Assembly: GCA_029933365.1 (NCBI GenBank)
Contig: JAOZOH010000001.1
Coordinates: 55,432 to 119,431, forward strand
Origin: Desulfuromusa sp.
GTDB lineage: Bacteria; Desulfobacterota; Desulfuromonadia; Desulfuromonadales; Geopsychrobacteraceae
Direction: 5' to 3'
Length of the DNA stretch: 64,000 bases
Shown: piece by piece, positions 53,526 through 62,965 of the stretch
Layout: the number at the start of each line of letters is the position of its first letter
Position numbering within the stretch: position 1 is the stretch's first letter
Notes under the pieces: model-generated
What the model was told of the DNA's origin: nothing
Database searches by the model: none
Seen by the model: only the letters and a program-made list of their open reading frames with translations
Position numbers and translations under genes: made by a program

Positions 53526-54674
53526 ATGAAATCTACAAACATAGCTGCGATTGTTCTGGCAGCCGGCATGTCTTCTCGTATGGGGGCATTAAAACCCCTG
53601 TTGCCCCTTGGAGAAAACACAATTGTTGAACATGTTGTACGCATGTTTCGTTCCGCCGGGGTTGATGATGTCTATGTGGTGACTGGGAACAGAGCTGAGG
53701 AGATTTCGGCAGCCCTGTCTTCACTGAAGGTTCAACCTGTTGTAAATGACTCCTGGGAGAGCGGTATGTTGTCATCGGTGAAGAGCGGGGTCGAAAACTT
53801 ACCGGCAGACTGTGATGCCTTTTTTCTTCTGCCAACCGATATTCCGCTGGTGAGAGCGGAAACAGTACGGAGTTTACTGGCCGTTTATCAGCCTGGTTGC
53901 ATAATTCATCCGACCTTTCAAGGGTATCGAGGACATCCTCCTCTGATTTCCAGTGCTTTCAGGCAAGAAATCCTCGATTTCGATGGCACTGGCGGTTTGC
54001 ACACCGTTATGAAACGGAATGAATCGTCTGCATTTGATGTGACCGTCGCAGACAGAGGTATCTTGTCGGACATGGATACTCCCCAGGATTATCGAAGAAT
54101 AGTTGCAAGTTATCAGCGCCGACAGATACCGACAGTCGACGAGTGCAGGGCGTTGATGAAAGATATTCTTCATGTGGAACCCAGGATTGTCGAGCATTGT
54201 CGAGCGGTGGCGGACGTTGCTTTTTTTCTTGGCAATGAAGTGAATAAAGCTGGTGGCTCCCTTGATCTGGATCTGATTATGGCGTCTGGATTGCTTCACG
54301 ATATGGCCAGGGGACAGGCTGATCATGCCGGTGTTGCTGCAAAGAAACTTGTCGAACTCGGGTACCAGAAAGTCGCTCGGATCGTGGCTGTACACATGGA
54401 TATATCTATCGGGGACAGAGAAGCGATTTGTGAGGATGAAATTGTTTATCTGGCCGATAAACTGACCAGCGGGAGTCGGATTGTTCCTCTGAAATCACGA
54501 TTTGCAGCCAAGAATAAACAATATATGACCAATCCTGATGCGTTACTAAACATTAAAAGGCGGTTGGAAATCGCTAAGCAGATTAGCTCCCGCCTGAAAC
54601 AACGGCTTGGAAGATCTTTCGAATCGATAAATGAAGAATTAATTGCGAAGCAGACCGATGATTTATCTACTTAG
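53526..54674 (+). CDS. Molybdopterin nucleotidyltransferase-like protein fused to an HD domain
   Basis: 382 residues. The N-terminal half (about 1-200) is a MobA/MocA-type NTP-transferase: AAIVLAAGMSSRMGALKPLL, VVNDSWESGMLSSVKSG, PTDIPLV and YRGHPPLIS. It would add CMP or a similar nucleotide to molybdopterin. The C-terminal half is an HD phosphohydrolase (GLLHDMARGQADHAG, then KVARIVAVHMDI). This fusion matches what I recall as the DVU_1551 family of Desulfovibrio aldehyde-oxidoreductase clusters. It overlaps the phosphatase gene by 17 bases. Confidence 0.85.
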   Translation: MKSTNIAAIVLAAGMSSRMGALKPLLPLGENTIVEHVVRMFRSAGVDDVYVVTGNRAEEISAALSSLKVQPVVNDSWESGMLSSVKSGVENLPADCDAFFLLPTDIPLVRAETVRSLLAVYQPGCIIHPTFQGYRGHPPLISSAFRQEILDFDGTGGLHTVMKRNESSAFDVTVADRGILSDMDTPQDYRRIVASYQRRQIPTVDECRALMKDILHVEPRIVEHCRAVADVAFFLGNEVNKAGGSLDLDLIMASGLLHDMARGQADHAGVAAKKLVELGYQKVARIVAVHMDISIGDREAICEDEIVYLADKLTSGSRIVPLKSRFAAKNKQYMTNPDALLNIKRRLEIAKQISSRLKQRLGRSFESINEELIAKQTDDLST

Positions 54675-55275
54675 ACATGGTTCGACCGATGAAGGTGGTG
54701 AGCGGCACTTTGTCGGCCAACTGGATAAACCGCTGGTTGCTGAAGGGCAGCGGCAGGCTGAGCAATGGCGAGAGGTGTTTGAGGCGATTGAACTCGAAGC
54801 TATTTTTTGCAGCGACCTGCAACGGTCGCTGGAAACGGCAAGTATCATCGCCGGGGAAAAGCATCCTTTGCCTCGTACCGTTACGGGTCTGCGTGAGATC
54901 TCTCTGGGCGAATGGGAAGGGCTGGCAATGAGCCATGTTCGTCAAAACTTTCCCCAACAATGGCAAGAGCGGGGTTTGAATATGGCAGGTTATAGACCTC
55001 CTTGCGGGGAAAGCTTTAACGATCTGAAAAATAGAGTCATTCCAGTTTACAAAAAATTAGTTAGTGAATCAAAGAGAGATATTCTGATTGTCGCGCACGC
55101 CGGTGTAAATCGAATGATACTTGGACATTTGCTGGGTATGCCGGTGGCAAACCTTTTTCGGTTGAACCAGGATTATGCCGGTTTAAATCTTATCGATTAT
55201 AGCAGTGGATTGCCACGGATAGCAGCGCTGAACCTATCTCCGCAACAATATTTGCGGGGAGGAGAAACATCATGA
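54658..55275 (+). CDS. Histidine phosphatase-family protein
   Basis: 205 residues from ATG 54658, inside the end of the preceding gene; an alternative TTG lies at 54643. The phosphatase signature IYLLRHGSTDEGG is at the N-terminus, with VGQLDKPLVAEGQRQAEQW and ISLGEWEGLAM, and the late His in IVAHAGVNRMILG. It resembles CobC/alpha-ribazole phosphatase in form. Its place between the nucleotidyltransferase and the MoeA-like gene suggests a role in Mo-cofactor maturation, not cobalamin. Confidence 0.85.
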   Translation: MIYLLRHGSTDEGGERHFVGQLDKPLVAEGQRQAEQWREVFEAIELEAIFCSDLQRSLETASIIAGEKHPLPRTVTGLREISLGEWEGLAMSHVRQNFPQQWQERGLNMAGYRPPCGESFNDLKNRVIPVYKKLVSESKRDILIVAHAGVNRMILGHLLGMPVANLFRLNQDYAGLNLIDYSSGLPRIAALNLSPQQYLRGGETS

Positions 55276-56315
55276 GTGATTCAAGTCAGTTAACCACGAA
55301 AACAATCCCGGTTGAAGATGCCGTTGGCACCGTTCTTGTTCATGATATTACGCGGGTTATACCGGATGAATCCAAGGGGGTTGCCTTTAAAAAAGGGCAT
55401 ATCATCCGGGAGCAGGATATCCCTGATTTACTCACATTGGGCAAGAAGAGCCTTTATATCCTTGAGCTCTCCGAGAATGAAATCCATGAAAATGATGCCG
55501 CCATCCGTATTGCTCCAGCCATCTCTGGAGAAGGGTTGACCTGGAGCGAGCCGTCTGAAGGTAAGTCAAAAATTGTGAGTCCCTGCAACGGTTTGTTGAA
55601 GGTCAATGTTGAGGGTCTCACCGAAATTAACCGGATTGACGATGTCATCGTGTCGACCCTGAAGAACGGGACGATTTGCGAGCAAGGGCAGACGGTTGCA
55701 GCAACCCGGATCATCCCGCTGACGACCGCAACGGAACATATTGAAGAGGTAGAAAGTGTTGCCAAAAAGTACGCACCGATTCTTGAGATAAAGCCGTTCA
55801 AAAAGCTGCGCTATGGTGCCGTGATTACAGGTTCAGAGATCAAGAGTGGTCGGGCCAAAAACGGTTTTGATCATTTTGTCGGCAAAAAAGTGGAGGCCTA
55901 CGGCTGCGAACGGATCAAAATGGTACTAGCCGACGATGATGCGGAAGAGATCTCGCAGGCGATCAAGGATCTGAAGGATCTCGACTGTGAACTGATCCTG
56001 ACAACCGGTGGGCTTTCTGTCGATCCTGACGATGTGACCCGGGAAGGGGTCCGCATGACTGGAGCTGAGATCATCTCCTACGGAGCGCCGGTTCTGCCCG
56101 GTGCGATGTTTTTATATGCCCGTTTGGGTGATGTCGAAATCCTCGGGCTTCCCGCCGCAGTGTTCTATTTCCCCGCCAGCATTCTCGATCTCATGTTGCC
56201 ACGGGTGCTCGCCGGGGAAGAGATAACTAGAGACTTTATCATTAACATGGGACATGGCGGATTGTGTCTGGACTGTAAGGTTTGCCACTTCCCCATTTGC
56301 CCCTTCGGTGGTTGA
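55272..56315 (+). CDS. MoeA-like molybdopterin-binding protein with a C-terminal cysteine motif
   Basis: 347 residues, GGAGGAG before ATG 55272, which overlaps the previous stop by four bases. It has the MoCF-binding core of MoeA/MogA (about 175-300), including LILTTGGLSVDPDDVTREGV, but lacks the full MoeA set of domains. The last 20 residues hold four cysteines, C332, C335, C338 and C343, in GLCLDCKVCHFPICPFGG, a likely metal or Fe-S site. It probably inserts Mo into pterin for the hydroxylase. The Cys tail is unlike E. coli MoeA. Confidence 0.82.
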   Translation: MSDSSQLTTKTIPVEDAVGTVLVHDITRVIPDESKGVAFKKGHIIREQDIPDLLTLGKKSLYILELSENEIHENDAAIRIAPAISGEGLTWSEPSEGKSKIVSPCNGLLKVNVEGLTEINRIDDVIVSTLKNGTICEQGQTVAATRIIPLTTATEHIEEVESVAKKYAPILEIKPFKKLRYGAVITGSEIKSGRAKNGFDHFVGKKVEAYGCERIKMVLADDDAEEISQAIKDLKDLDCELILTTGGLSVDPDDVTREGVRMTGAEIISYGAPVLPGAMFLYARLGDVEILGLPAAVFYFPASILDLMLPRVLAGEEITRDFIINMGHGGLCLDCKVCHFPICPFGG

Positions 56316-56358
56316 TTTTTTTTACTAACAACAAAGAGACTTTTAAAGGAGAAACAAG

Positions 56359-57375
56359 ATGGGTTTTAAGGATAGTCCACAATATTACCACGAGGTTTTG
56401 AAACTGATTCCGCCACGTCCGACTCCTGCTTTTGAGGATCCAGAGATGCAGGTTCGTGTCTGGGGCCGCCGCTGGGGCGTTTCCAACGATGTTGACCAGA
56501 TCAAGACGGTGATGGTCCATCGCCCCGGTGAAGAGATCAATCGCATGACAGCAGATAAATACGATCCCACCTTGGAAGCGATCATTGACCGTGACGAACA
56601 ATGGTACTGGCGTCGGGATACTCCGCCTGATCTCAAGAGAATGCAGGCTGAGCATGACGCCATGACCGCCGCACTGCGGGCAGAGGGCGCTGAAGTGATC
56701 AACATGGAAGGCTGTTCTCCCAAGGATCCCAAGGCAATGTTTGTGCGTGACGTTGCGATTGCCCTGCCTGGTGGAGCTGTCATCTCACGGATGGGGCCTG
56801 CGGGCGAAGCTCCGGGAACCGGGCGGCGCGGTGAGGAGTTTTATGCCACCAAGCAGTTGGCAGAACTCGGCATGCCTATTCTGCGCACGATTCAGGGCAG
56901 CGGACTTTTTGAGGGAGGCAGCTTTGCCTTTGTCGACGAAAAAACCGCGGCTATCGGTATGGCTTTACGCCAGAATGAAGTTGCTGTCCGGCAGGTTGAA
57001 GAAGTTCTGACTCTTATGGGTATCAAGCTGGTACGTGTGCCCCTGACCGGACACAGCCTCCATCTCGATGGTGCCTTTACCATGCTCGATCACAACCTGG
57101 CGTTGGTGAACTCGACGCGACTGCCTTATTTTTTCCTGCAGATGCTGGAGGAGAAGGAAATCCACACCATCGAAATCCACCACGAAGATCATTATATGAT
57201 TACCAACTGTCTGGCGGTCAGCCCAGGTCGGGCGATTGTCGCAATCAATAACGGTGAGGGAACGGTGGAACGCATGATGAAGGCCGGTATTGAAGTCATC
57301 CCCATCGAATACGGCGAATGTCAAACTAACGGCGGCAGTATCCACTGTTCGACCCTGCCGTTGATTCGCGAGTAA
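56359..57375 (+). CDS. Guanidino-modifying enzyme (arginine deiminase/amidinotransferase superfamily)
   Basis: 338 residues, AAAGGAG before ATG 56359. Four superfamily motifs are in order: FVRD (128-131), EGGS (185-188, usually EGGD), HLD (235-237), and GGSIHC with Cys330, the likely nucleophile. Such enzymes hydrolyse or transfer an amidino group of a guanidino compound (for example to citrulline or carbamoyl products). The substrate is unknown; the island's carbamoyl-amino-acid hydrolase-like gene suggests a carbamoyl product. It is closed by the stem-loop at 57382-57418. Confidence 0.8.
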   Translation: MGFKDSPQYYHEVLKLIPPRPTPAFEDPEMQVRVWGRRWGVSNDVDQIKTVMVHRPGEEINRMTADKYDPTLEAIIDRDEQWYWRRDTPPDLKRMQAEHDAMTAALRAEGAEVINMEGCSPKDPKAMFVRDVAIALPGGAVISRMGPAGEAPGTGRRGEEFYATKQLAELGMPILRTIQGSGLFEGGSFAFVDEKTAAIGMALRQNEVAVRQVEEVLTLMGIKLVRVPLTGHSLHLDGAFTMLDHNLALVNSTRLPYFFLQMLEEKEIHTIEIHHEDHYMITNCLAVSPGRAIVAINNGEGTVERMMKAGIEVIPIEYGECQTNGGSIHCSTLPLIRE

Positions 57376-57381
57376 CCGGTG

Positions 57382-57418
57382 ATCAAGGGCCCAGCTCTGG
57401 TGAGATCGGGCCCTTGAT
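57382..57418 (+). terminator. Stem-loop after the guanidino-modifying enzyme gene
   Basis: ATCAAGGGCCC (57382-57392) and GGGCCCTTGAT (57408-57418), a perfect 11-bp stem with a 15-base loop, followed by TCTCTT. T-run is poor, so it may only partly terminate; the next gene starts 30 bases on. Confidence 0.6.
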
Positions 57419-57447
57419 TCTCTTGCGCAGAGGTGAGAAATAACATT

Positions 57448-58290
57448 ATGACAGCAATGAATAAAGAGTCCAATGTCTGGCCGCAGGATAAGCAATGCGC
57501 AGTGTCCTTCAGTTTCGATCTGGACGGGGAAACTCTCTGGACTTCCAGGAATTATGAAAACTGGAAACGTCCGGGTAACCTGGCGCAGGGGGCTTATGGA
57601 CCGAAGATCGGTACACCGAAGATTCTCGATGTTCTGGAAAAGCATGATGTAAAAACGACCTTTTTCATCCCGACGTGGATTGTTGAAAAATATCCAGACC
57701 TTTGTCGCAACATCGTCGCACGCGGTCATGAGATAGGGTGGCACGGTTACCTGCATGAGTTCGACCCGAATGCTGGTTATGAAAAAGAGAAAGAGATTAT
57801 GGATCGCTGTCTGGAAACTTTCGATAAGGTGCTGAAAGTCAGACCGCGCGGCTACCGCTCGCCGTTGTACGAAATTACCGAAGCGGGCAAACGGATCATC
57901 GATGAATATGATTTTCTCTACTCATCCAATTTTATGGACGATGATTATCCCTACCTCTGGAACGATGATGCCTGCGCCCGGAAGATCGTGGAATTGCCCA
58001 CCCAATGGTTGTGGGAAGATGGTTCCTTCTTCTTCTTCACCCTCTCTGAGCCTGTGCGGCGTGGCATCTCAAGTTGCAAACAAGCCTTCGATATCTGGAC
58101 CGAAGAATTTGATGCAATCCATGCAAACGGTGCATTTCTGAACCTTGTATTTCATCCTCAGATCATGGGGCGCTTCAGTCGGATTCAACTGCTGGACGAC
58201 CTGTTGAGCTATATGAAATCAAAACCAGGAACCTGGATTGCTGCGAGTGAGGATATTGCTCAGTTCTGGCTGGATCGACACGAGGCCTGA
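57448..58290 (+). CDS. Polysaccharide-deacetylase-fold hydrolase (PuuE allantoinase/cyclic imidase type)
   Basis: 280 residues from ATG 57448 (AGAGGTGAG upstream). The NodB fold is clear: metal-binding Asp in FSFDLDGETLW, then VKTTFFIPTWIVEKYP and GHEIGWHGYLHEFDPN, and RPRGYRSPLYEIT. This branch lacks a signal peptide and includes allantoinase PuuE and cyclic-imide hydrolases, also H. pylori PgdA. A cytoplasmic N-heterocycle ring opening fits the neighbours better than cell-wall deacetylation. It would use one metal ion. Confidence 0.8.
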   Translation: MTAMNKESNVWPQDKQCAVSFSFDLDGETLWTSRNYENWKRPGNLAQGAYGPKIGTPKILDVLEKHDVKTTFFIPTWIVEKYPDLCRNIVARGHEIGWHGYLHEFDPNAGYEKEKEIMDRCLETFDKVLKVRPRGYRSPLYEITEAGKRIIDEYDFLYSSNFMDDDYPYLWNDDACARKIVELPTQWLWEDGSFFFFTLSEPVRRGISSCKQAFDIWTEEFDAIHANGAFLNLVFHPQIMGRFSRIQLLDDLLSYMKSKPGTWIAASEDIAQFWLDRHEA

Positions 58291-58310
58291 TGTTCAAGGA
58301 GCTTTGAAGT

Positions 58311-59561
58311 GTGATGACCCAAATAACGGAAAAAACAAAACAAGCTGTCAACGGCAGTCGTTTGTGGAAGCGGTTGATGGAAATGGCAAAAATCGGTGGA
58401 ACCGCCGATGGCGGCGTATGTCGCGAGGCCCTGACCGATGTTGACAAGGCGGGTCGTGACCTGTTTGTCCGCTGGTGTCGCGAAGCGGGTTGCAGCATCG
58501 AGATCGACCGGATGGGGAACATTTTCGCCCGGCGTTCCGGCCTGCAGAACGACAGTGCCGCAGTGATGACCGGCAGCCATCTCGACAGCCAGCCAACCGG
58601 CGGCAAGTTCGACGGTGTCTACGGGGTATTGGCCGGGCTGGAAGTGATCGAAACCTTGAATGATCTGGATATTACAACATCACGACCTGTGGAAATAGCT
58701 GTCTGGACTAACGAGGAGGGAGCCCGTTTCGCTCCGCCAATGATTGCTTCCGGAGTCTATGCTGGGGTTTTCGATCTGGAATATGGACTGAGCAGGATCG
58801 ACAAGCAGGGTCTAACCATCGGCGACGAATTACAGCGGATCGGCTATGCCGGAGAACTGCCGGTCGGCAACCGAAATGTCGCTGCGAATTTTGAGCTGCA
58901 CATCGAGCAGGGTCCGGTTCTGGAAACAGCCGGAAAATCGGTTGGCGTCGTCACTGGGGTCCAGGGGATGCGCTGGTATTATCTGACCCTCAAGGGGCAG
59001 GAAGTGCACGCCGGGCCGACACCGATGGAGCACCGTCGCGATCCGGTGATGGGCGCGGCAGCGATACTGCCCCGCCTCTATCAGATGGTTGAGGGCTTCG
59101 CGCCCGACTCCCGCATCACTTTCGGTGATTTTAACGCTGTTCCCGGGGTTGCTAATACGGTGCCGAGCAGTTTGATGATCAGCATTGATCTGCGTCATCC
59201 GGATACGGAGACCCTGAAACGAATGGATGAGGAACTGCGCAAGATTGTCGCCGCCGAGTGCGAGCGGCTCAGGTTGACGGTAGGGCTGGATGAATACTGG
59301 AACTCGCCGCCTGTGATGTTCGCTCCGGAGTGCATTGAAGCGGTGCGAAAAGGGGTTGAGGCCGTTGATGCGGATGCCATGGATATCGTCAGCGGTGCCG
59401 GGCATGACGCCGTTTACATTTCGAAGGTTATCCCCACCGGCATGATTTTTGTCCCCTGTAATGATGGTATCAGTCATAACCCGGCCGAGAGTATTACGCC
59501 CGAAGATGCGAAAAATGGTTGTAATGTTTTGCTGCATGCCATGCTTGAAGCTGCTTGTTGA
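58311..59561 (+). CDS. Zn-dependent amidohydrolase, allantoate/N-carbamoyl-amino-acid hydrolase type
   Basis: 416 residues from GTG 58311 (ATG 58314 is equally possible; AAGGAG ends 9 nt before the GTG). M20-family HyuC/AllC branch: MTGSHLDSQPTGGKFDGVYG (metal His and Asp), WTNEEGARFAPPM, LHIEQGPVLE and SGAGHDAVYI. These enzymes split ureido or carbamoyl groups to give amino acids, CO2 and ammonia. In this island it could finish a ring-opening route that yields glycine (inference). Confidence 0.85.
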   Translation: MMTQITEKTKQAVNGSRLWKRLMEMAKIGGTADGGVCREALTDVDKAGRDLFVRWCREAGCSIEIDRMGNIFARRSGLQNDSAAVMTGSHLDSQPTGGKFDGVYGVLAGLEVIETLNDLDITTSRPVEIAVWTNEEGARFAPPMIASGVYAGVFDLEYGLSRIDKQGLTIGDELQRIGYAGELPVGNRNVAANFELHIEQGPVLETAGKSVGVVTGVQGMRWYYLTLKGQEVHAGPTPMEHRRDPVMGAAAILPRLYQMVEGFAPDSRITFGDFNAVPGVANTVPSSLMISIDLRHPDTETLKRMDEELRKIVAAECERLRLTVGLDEYWNSPPVMFAPECIEAVRKGVEAVDADAMDIVSGAGHDAVYISKVIPTGMIFVPCNDGISHNPAESITPEDAKNGCNVLLHAMLEAAC

Positions 59562-59686
59562 GTGCTCTGGTAAGTTTTGAAGTGAGTTCTTTACCTGCGG
59601 GCCAACAAATACGAAAGATTCATAGCCTGTGCCATGTTGTATTTTGTCAAAATATACAGATTGGCTAATCAAGAGAGAGGAGAATA

Positions 59687-62032
59687 ATGGTGAACAAGCA
59701 AAGTGAACTGTCGACTGTCGGCAAAGCTGTTCATATGAAGAATGCCAGGGAAAAAGTCACTGGAGAATTAAAGTACGCTGTCGATTTTTCTGTTGAGGGG
59801 ATGCTGTATGGAAAGATTTTGAGAAGCCCCCATGCGCATGCGGATATTTTGAAAATCGAAACTTCAAAGGCGGAAGCGCTACCAGGTGTTTTTGGCGTTG
59901 TCAGCCACGAAGATGCTCCGGGGTTGGAATGGAACGGCTGTTGGTTTAATTATAGGGGGGAAATTTTTGACGGAACCGCTCGCTTCGTCGGCGACGAAGT
60001 GGCTGCTGTCGCGGCGGTTAGTAATGATGTCGCCGAGGCCGCACTTGCCCTTATCGAGGTTGAATACAAGGTATTGCCGGCAGTTTTCGATCAGGTCAGT
60101 GCAAAATCAGAAACTGCCCCAGCTGTTCGTTCCGAGGATGAAAAAAATGCCTTGGAGCCTGTCGTTCATGCCTGGGGAACCCTTGATGATGGGGAAAAAG
60201 AAGCGGATATTATTGTTGAAACCGATATGAAGTTTGGTAGCCAGCATTACGCTCCGCTGGGGCGCAACGCAGCTGTCGCCAAATGGGTTGGGGGTAAGGT
60301 GACGCTGTGGACGGCTTCGCAAACCCCATCAGAGTTAAAGGACGGTATCAGTGAAGCTTTTGGGCTACCGCAAAACCATGTGCGGGTGATTGCGCTTCCT
60401 TCCGGCTCTTCCCTGGGACAGTGGTGGAGCAATAACTTTATGATGGTGACAGCGCTGCTGGCTAGAAAAGTCGGGAAACCGGTCAAGATTGAACTCGACA
60501 ATGCGGAATGCATGGGTACGGTCAAGAAACGTCACTTGGAACGGACTCACGTCCGCATGGGCTGTAAAAAGGACGGCAGCCTGACCCTGCTCAATGCCGA
60601 AACACTGATCGACAACGGCGGTTACGGCGTCAAGGTCGATGTCGGCGGATGCAGTGTCGATTTGTGGGGCAAGGCGACCAACGGTAGATATTCCTGCCAG
60701 GGCGTTTCCACCAATCTGGTTACGTCCGGCTGTATGCGGGGTGTAGGTGATGCGACAACTGCATCCTGTGTCGAGCGTGCGGCGGATATGCTGGCGGAAA
60801 AAGTCAATATTGATCCGGTGCAGTTCCGCATCAAAAATCAGATCAAACCGGGGGACCCGATCCGGAAACTTTCCTCCCGTAAATTCATGAAATGTACCGA
60901 GGAAGAGTATCGAAAATTAATCTCCGAGGACATGAACAGAATGTGTCCAGAGTTGTTTCATATTTCCAGCGGTTCAACGGAAGAGATATTGAGGAAAGGG
61001 GCCGTCGCCATCGGCTGGGATGAAAAATGGAAAGGCTGGCGCACTCCTTATCAGGTGGAGGGTTCCAAACGCCGTGCCGTCGGCGCCGGAACCGCTATCC
61101 ACTACTGCGGAACTGAAATGGAAGGGAACACCGCCGCCATCGTTCATCTCCTCAAGGACGGCAGCGCCAAGCTGAATGTCACCATCGGTCAGCATGGGTC
61201 CGGTGGTGAAACGACCCAGTCGCAGATTGCCGCGGAAACCTTGGGCATCTCTTTTGACAAAGTTGAAATCGAAGTGGGCGACACGGATACCTGTCCCTGG
61301 AGTCATGGTTCAATCGCCAGCAATACGACCTACCGTAGCGGTTTTGCGACCTGGAGCGCATGCGTTGACGCCAGGAACCAGCTTCTGGCCGTAGCGGCCA
61401 GGGACTTTTTTCAGACCGAACCGGATAAACTTGAGGTCAAGAATGGGCTTGTATTCGCAACCGGTGCTCAGGAAAAAAAGGTTTCTATTCCTGAAATCAT
61501 GGAAAGCCACCGCGCCGATACCTTGTCCCCGCTCGACAGCATAACCGGCAGATCGTACCATCCCATGCCGCCTTCAATGGCATTTGCAAGACACTTTGCG
61601 GCGCATTTCGTCGATCTTGAAGTCGATGTTGAAACCGGAGCGATCAAGCTGCTTAATTATGTTGCCACCCAGGACAGCGGTACGGTCATTAACCCGAAGT
61701 TGCTCGGCAACCAGATTATCGGTGGGGCGATTCAGGGTGCGGGTTTTGCCATGTTCGAAGAGCTGGTTTTCGATAAAGAGACCGGAAAGGTTTTGAACGC
61801 CAATCTGCTCGATTACAAGGTGCTGCGCACTGTTGATTTTCCGTCACAACCGGAGATCCTTTTTGGGGAGTCATACGATCCGGTGGGGCCGTATGGAGCA
61901 CGCTCCGCCGGGGAAACTCCGATTGCCGCACCCATCCCGGCAATAGCACAAGCCCTCTATAATGCGACCGGAGTCAGGGTCGATGTTCCCATGACGGCTG
62001 AAAGAGTATTGAAGGCATTGAATAAAATTTAA
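59687..62032 (+). CDS. Xanthine-dehydrogenase-family molybdenum subunit
   Basis: 781 residues, AGAGAGGAG before ATG 59687. Mo-binding large subunit of the hydroxylase family: GELKYAVDFSVEGMLYGKIL at the start, QHGSGGETTQSQIAAETLGI, DSGTVINPKLLGNQIIGGA, and catalytic Glu in YGARSAGETPIAAPIP. Two positions differ from the norm: the GGGFGGK-type pterin loop reads PSGSSLGQWW, and the AMRG-type motif reads GCMRGVGDATTASCVE. It would hydroxylate an N-heterocycle or aldehyde using water. The substrate is not readable. The FAD and FeS subunits follow. Confidence 0.88.
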   Translation: MVNKQSELSTVGKAVHMKNAREKVTGELKYAVDFSVEGMLYGKILRSPHAHADILKIETSKAEALPGVFGVVSHEDAPGLEWNGCWFNYRGEIFDGTARFVGDEVAAVAAVSNDVAEAALALIEVEYKVLPAVFDQVSAKSETAPAVRSEDEKNALEPVVHAWGTLDDGEKEADIIVETDMKFGSQHYAPLGRNAAVAKWVGGKVTLWTASQTPSELKDGISEAFGLPQNHVRVIALPSGSSLGQWWSNNFMMVTALLARKVGKPVKIELDNAECMGTVKKRHLERTHVRMGCKKDGSLTLLNAETLIDNGGYGVKVDVGGCSVDLWGKATNGRYSCQGVSTNLVTSGCMRGVGDATTASCVERAADMLAEKVNIDPVQFRIKNQIKPGDPIRKLSSRKFMKCTEEEYRKLISEDMNRMCPELFHISSGSTEEILRKGAVAIGWDEKWKGWRTPYQVEGSKRRAVGAGTAIHYCGTEMEGNTAAIVHLLKDGSAKLNVTIGQHGSGGETTQSQIAAETLGISFDKVEIEVGDTDTCPWSHGSIASNTTYRSGFATWSACVDARNQLLAVAARDFFQTEPDKLEVKNGLVFATGAQEKKVSIPEIMESHRADTLSPLDSITGRSYHPMPPSMAFARHFAAHFVDLEVDVETGAIKLLNYVATQDSGTVINPKLLGNQIIGGAIQGAGFAMFEELVFDKETGKVLNANLLDYKVLRTVDFPSQPEILFGESYDPVGPYGARSAGETPIAAPIPAIAQALYNATGVRVDVPMTAERVLKALNKI

Positions 62033-62080
62033 CAACCGAGTGGAAACGCTTGGGATGACTAAAGATTATGAGGTGATTTT

Positions 62081-62965
62081 ATGGATAACAATTTTGAATA
62101 TTTGCGCCCTGAAAGCGCTGAAGAAGCTTGTGAACTAAAGGCTAAATACGGTTCGAAAGCTAAATATCTGGCCGGTGGGTCCGACCTGCTGCTTAAGTTG
62201 CGAAGTCGCGCCGCAGATTTTAACTGTTTTATCGACCTGACATTTATTCGCGGGCTGAATTTTATCGATGTGTCAGAAAATATGTTGCGCATCGGAACCC
62301 TGACTACCCTCGCGGATATTGAAAATGCAAGCCCGGATAATAGCTTGATTGCTTGTTTGGGAACCGCTGCAAAGCAGATGTGTACTCCCCAAACCAGGAA
62401 TTATGCGACAGTTGGCGGAAACCTGTGTAATGCGTCACCAGCTGCCGATATGTCAGTCGTGTTTACTGCCCTGAATGCAAAACTTCGTGTCCTAGGCATG
62501 GCGGGGGAGAGAGAAGTGTCTGTTGACACGTTCTTCACCGGTGTCAGTCAGACGCAACTTGATGAAAATGAGCTGGTGACTGAAATATCCGTTCCTGTTC
62601 CGACGCTAAAAACTGAATCTGCTTTTGGCCGCTCGGGAAGAACTGGGGTTGATATTGCCCAAGTAAATACGGCGGTTTCATTGAGTGTTGATGATGACGG
62701 AATCGTTGCTGCGGTCAGAATTGCTATGGGTGCCGTTGCGCCTGTACCGATCCGCTCCCAAGCTGCGGAGCAGATGCTTTTGGGAATGAATATTTCCGGT
62801 GTTGACCAGGGTCTGCTTGAAAAGGTGAGTGTTCAGGCGGCGGCGGATGCAAAACCGATAACCGATATCCGGGCGTCGGCAGCTTATCGAAAAGAGATAA
62901 CCAAGGTGTTGGTGCGCCGCTGCCTCGAAGAGATAATGGAAAAAATAGCAGGAGATAGATCATGA
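62081..62965 (+). CDS. Xanthine-dehydrogenase-family FAD subunit
   Basis: 294 residues, GAGGTGA before ATG 62081. CO dehydrogenase-flavoprotein-type medium chain: KYLAGGSDLLLKLR (FAD pyrophosphate loop), LRIGTLTTLADIE, TVGGNLCNASPAADMSVV (the second FAD motif), and FGRSGRTGVDIAQVNTAV. It passes electrons from the FeS clusters to NAD or another acceptor. It overlaps the FeS-subunit gene by four bases. Confidence 0.92.
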   Translation: MDNNFEYLRPESAEEACELKAKYGSKAKYLAGGSDLLLKLRSRAADFNCFIDLTFIRGLNFIDVSENMLRIGTLTTLADIENASPDNSLIACLGTAAKQMCTPQTRNYATVGGNLCNASPAADMSVVFTALNAKLRVLGMAGEREVSVDTFFTGVSQTQLDENELVTEISVPVPTLKTESAFGRSGRTGVDIAQVNTAVSLSVDDDGIVAAVRIAMGAVAPVPIRSQAAEQMLLGMNISGVDQGLLEKVSVQAAADAKPITDIRASAAYRKEITKVLVRRCLEEIMEKIAGDRS

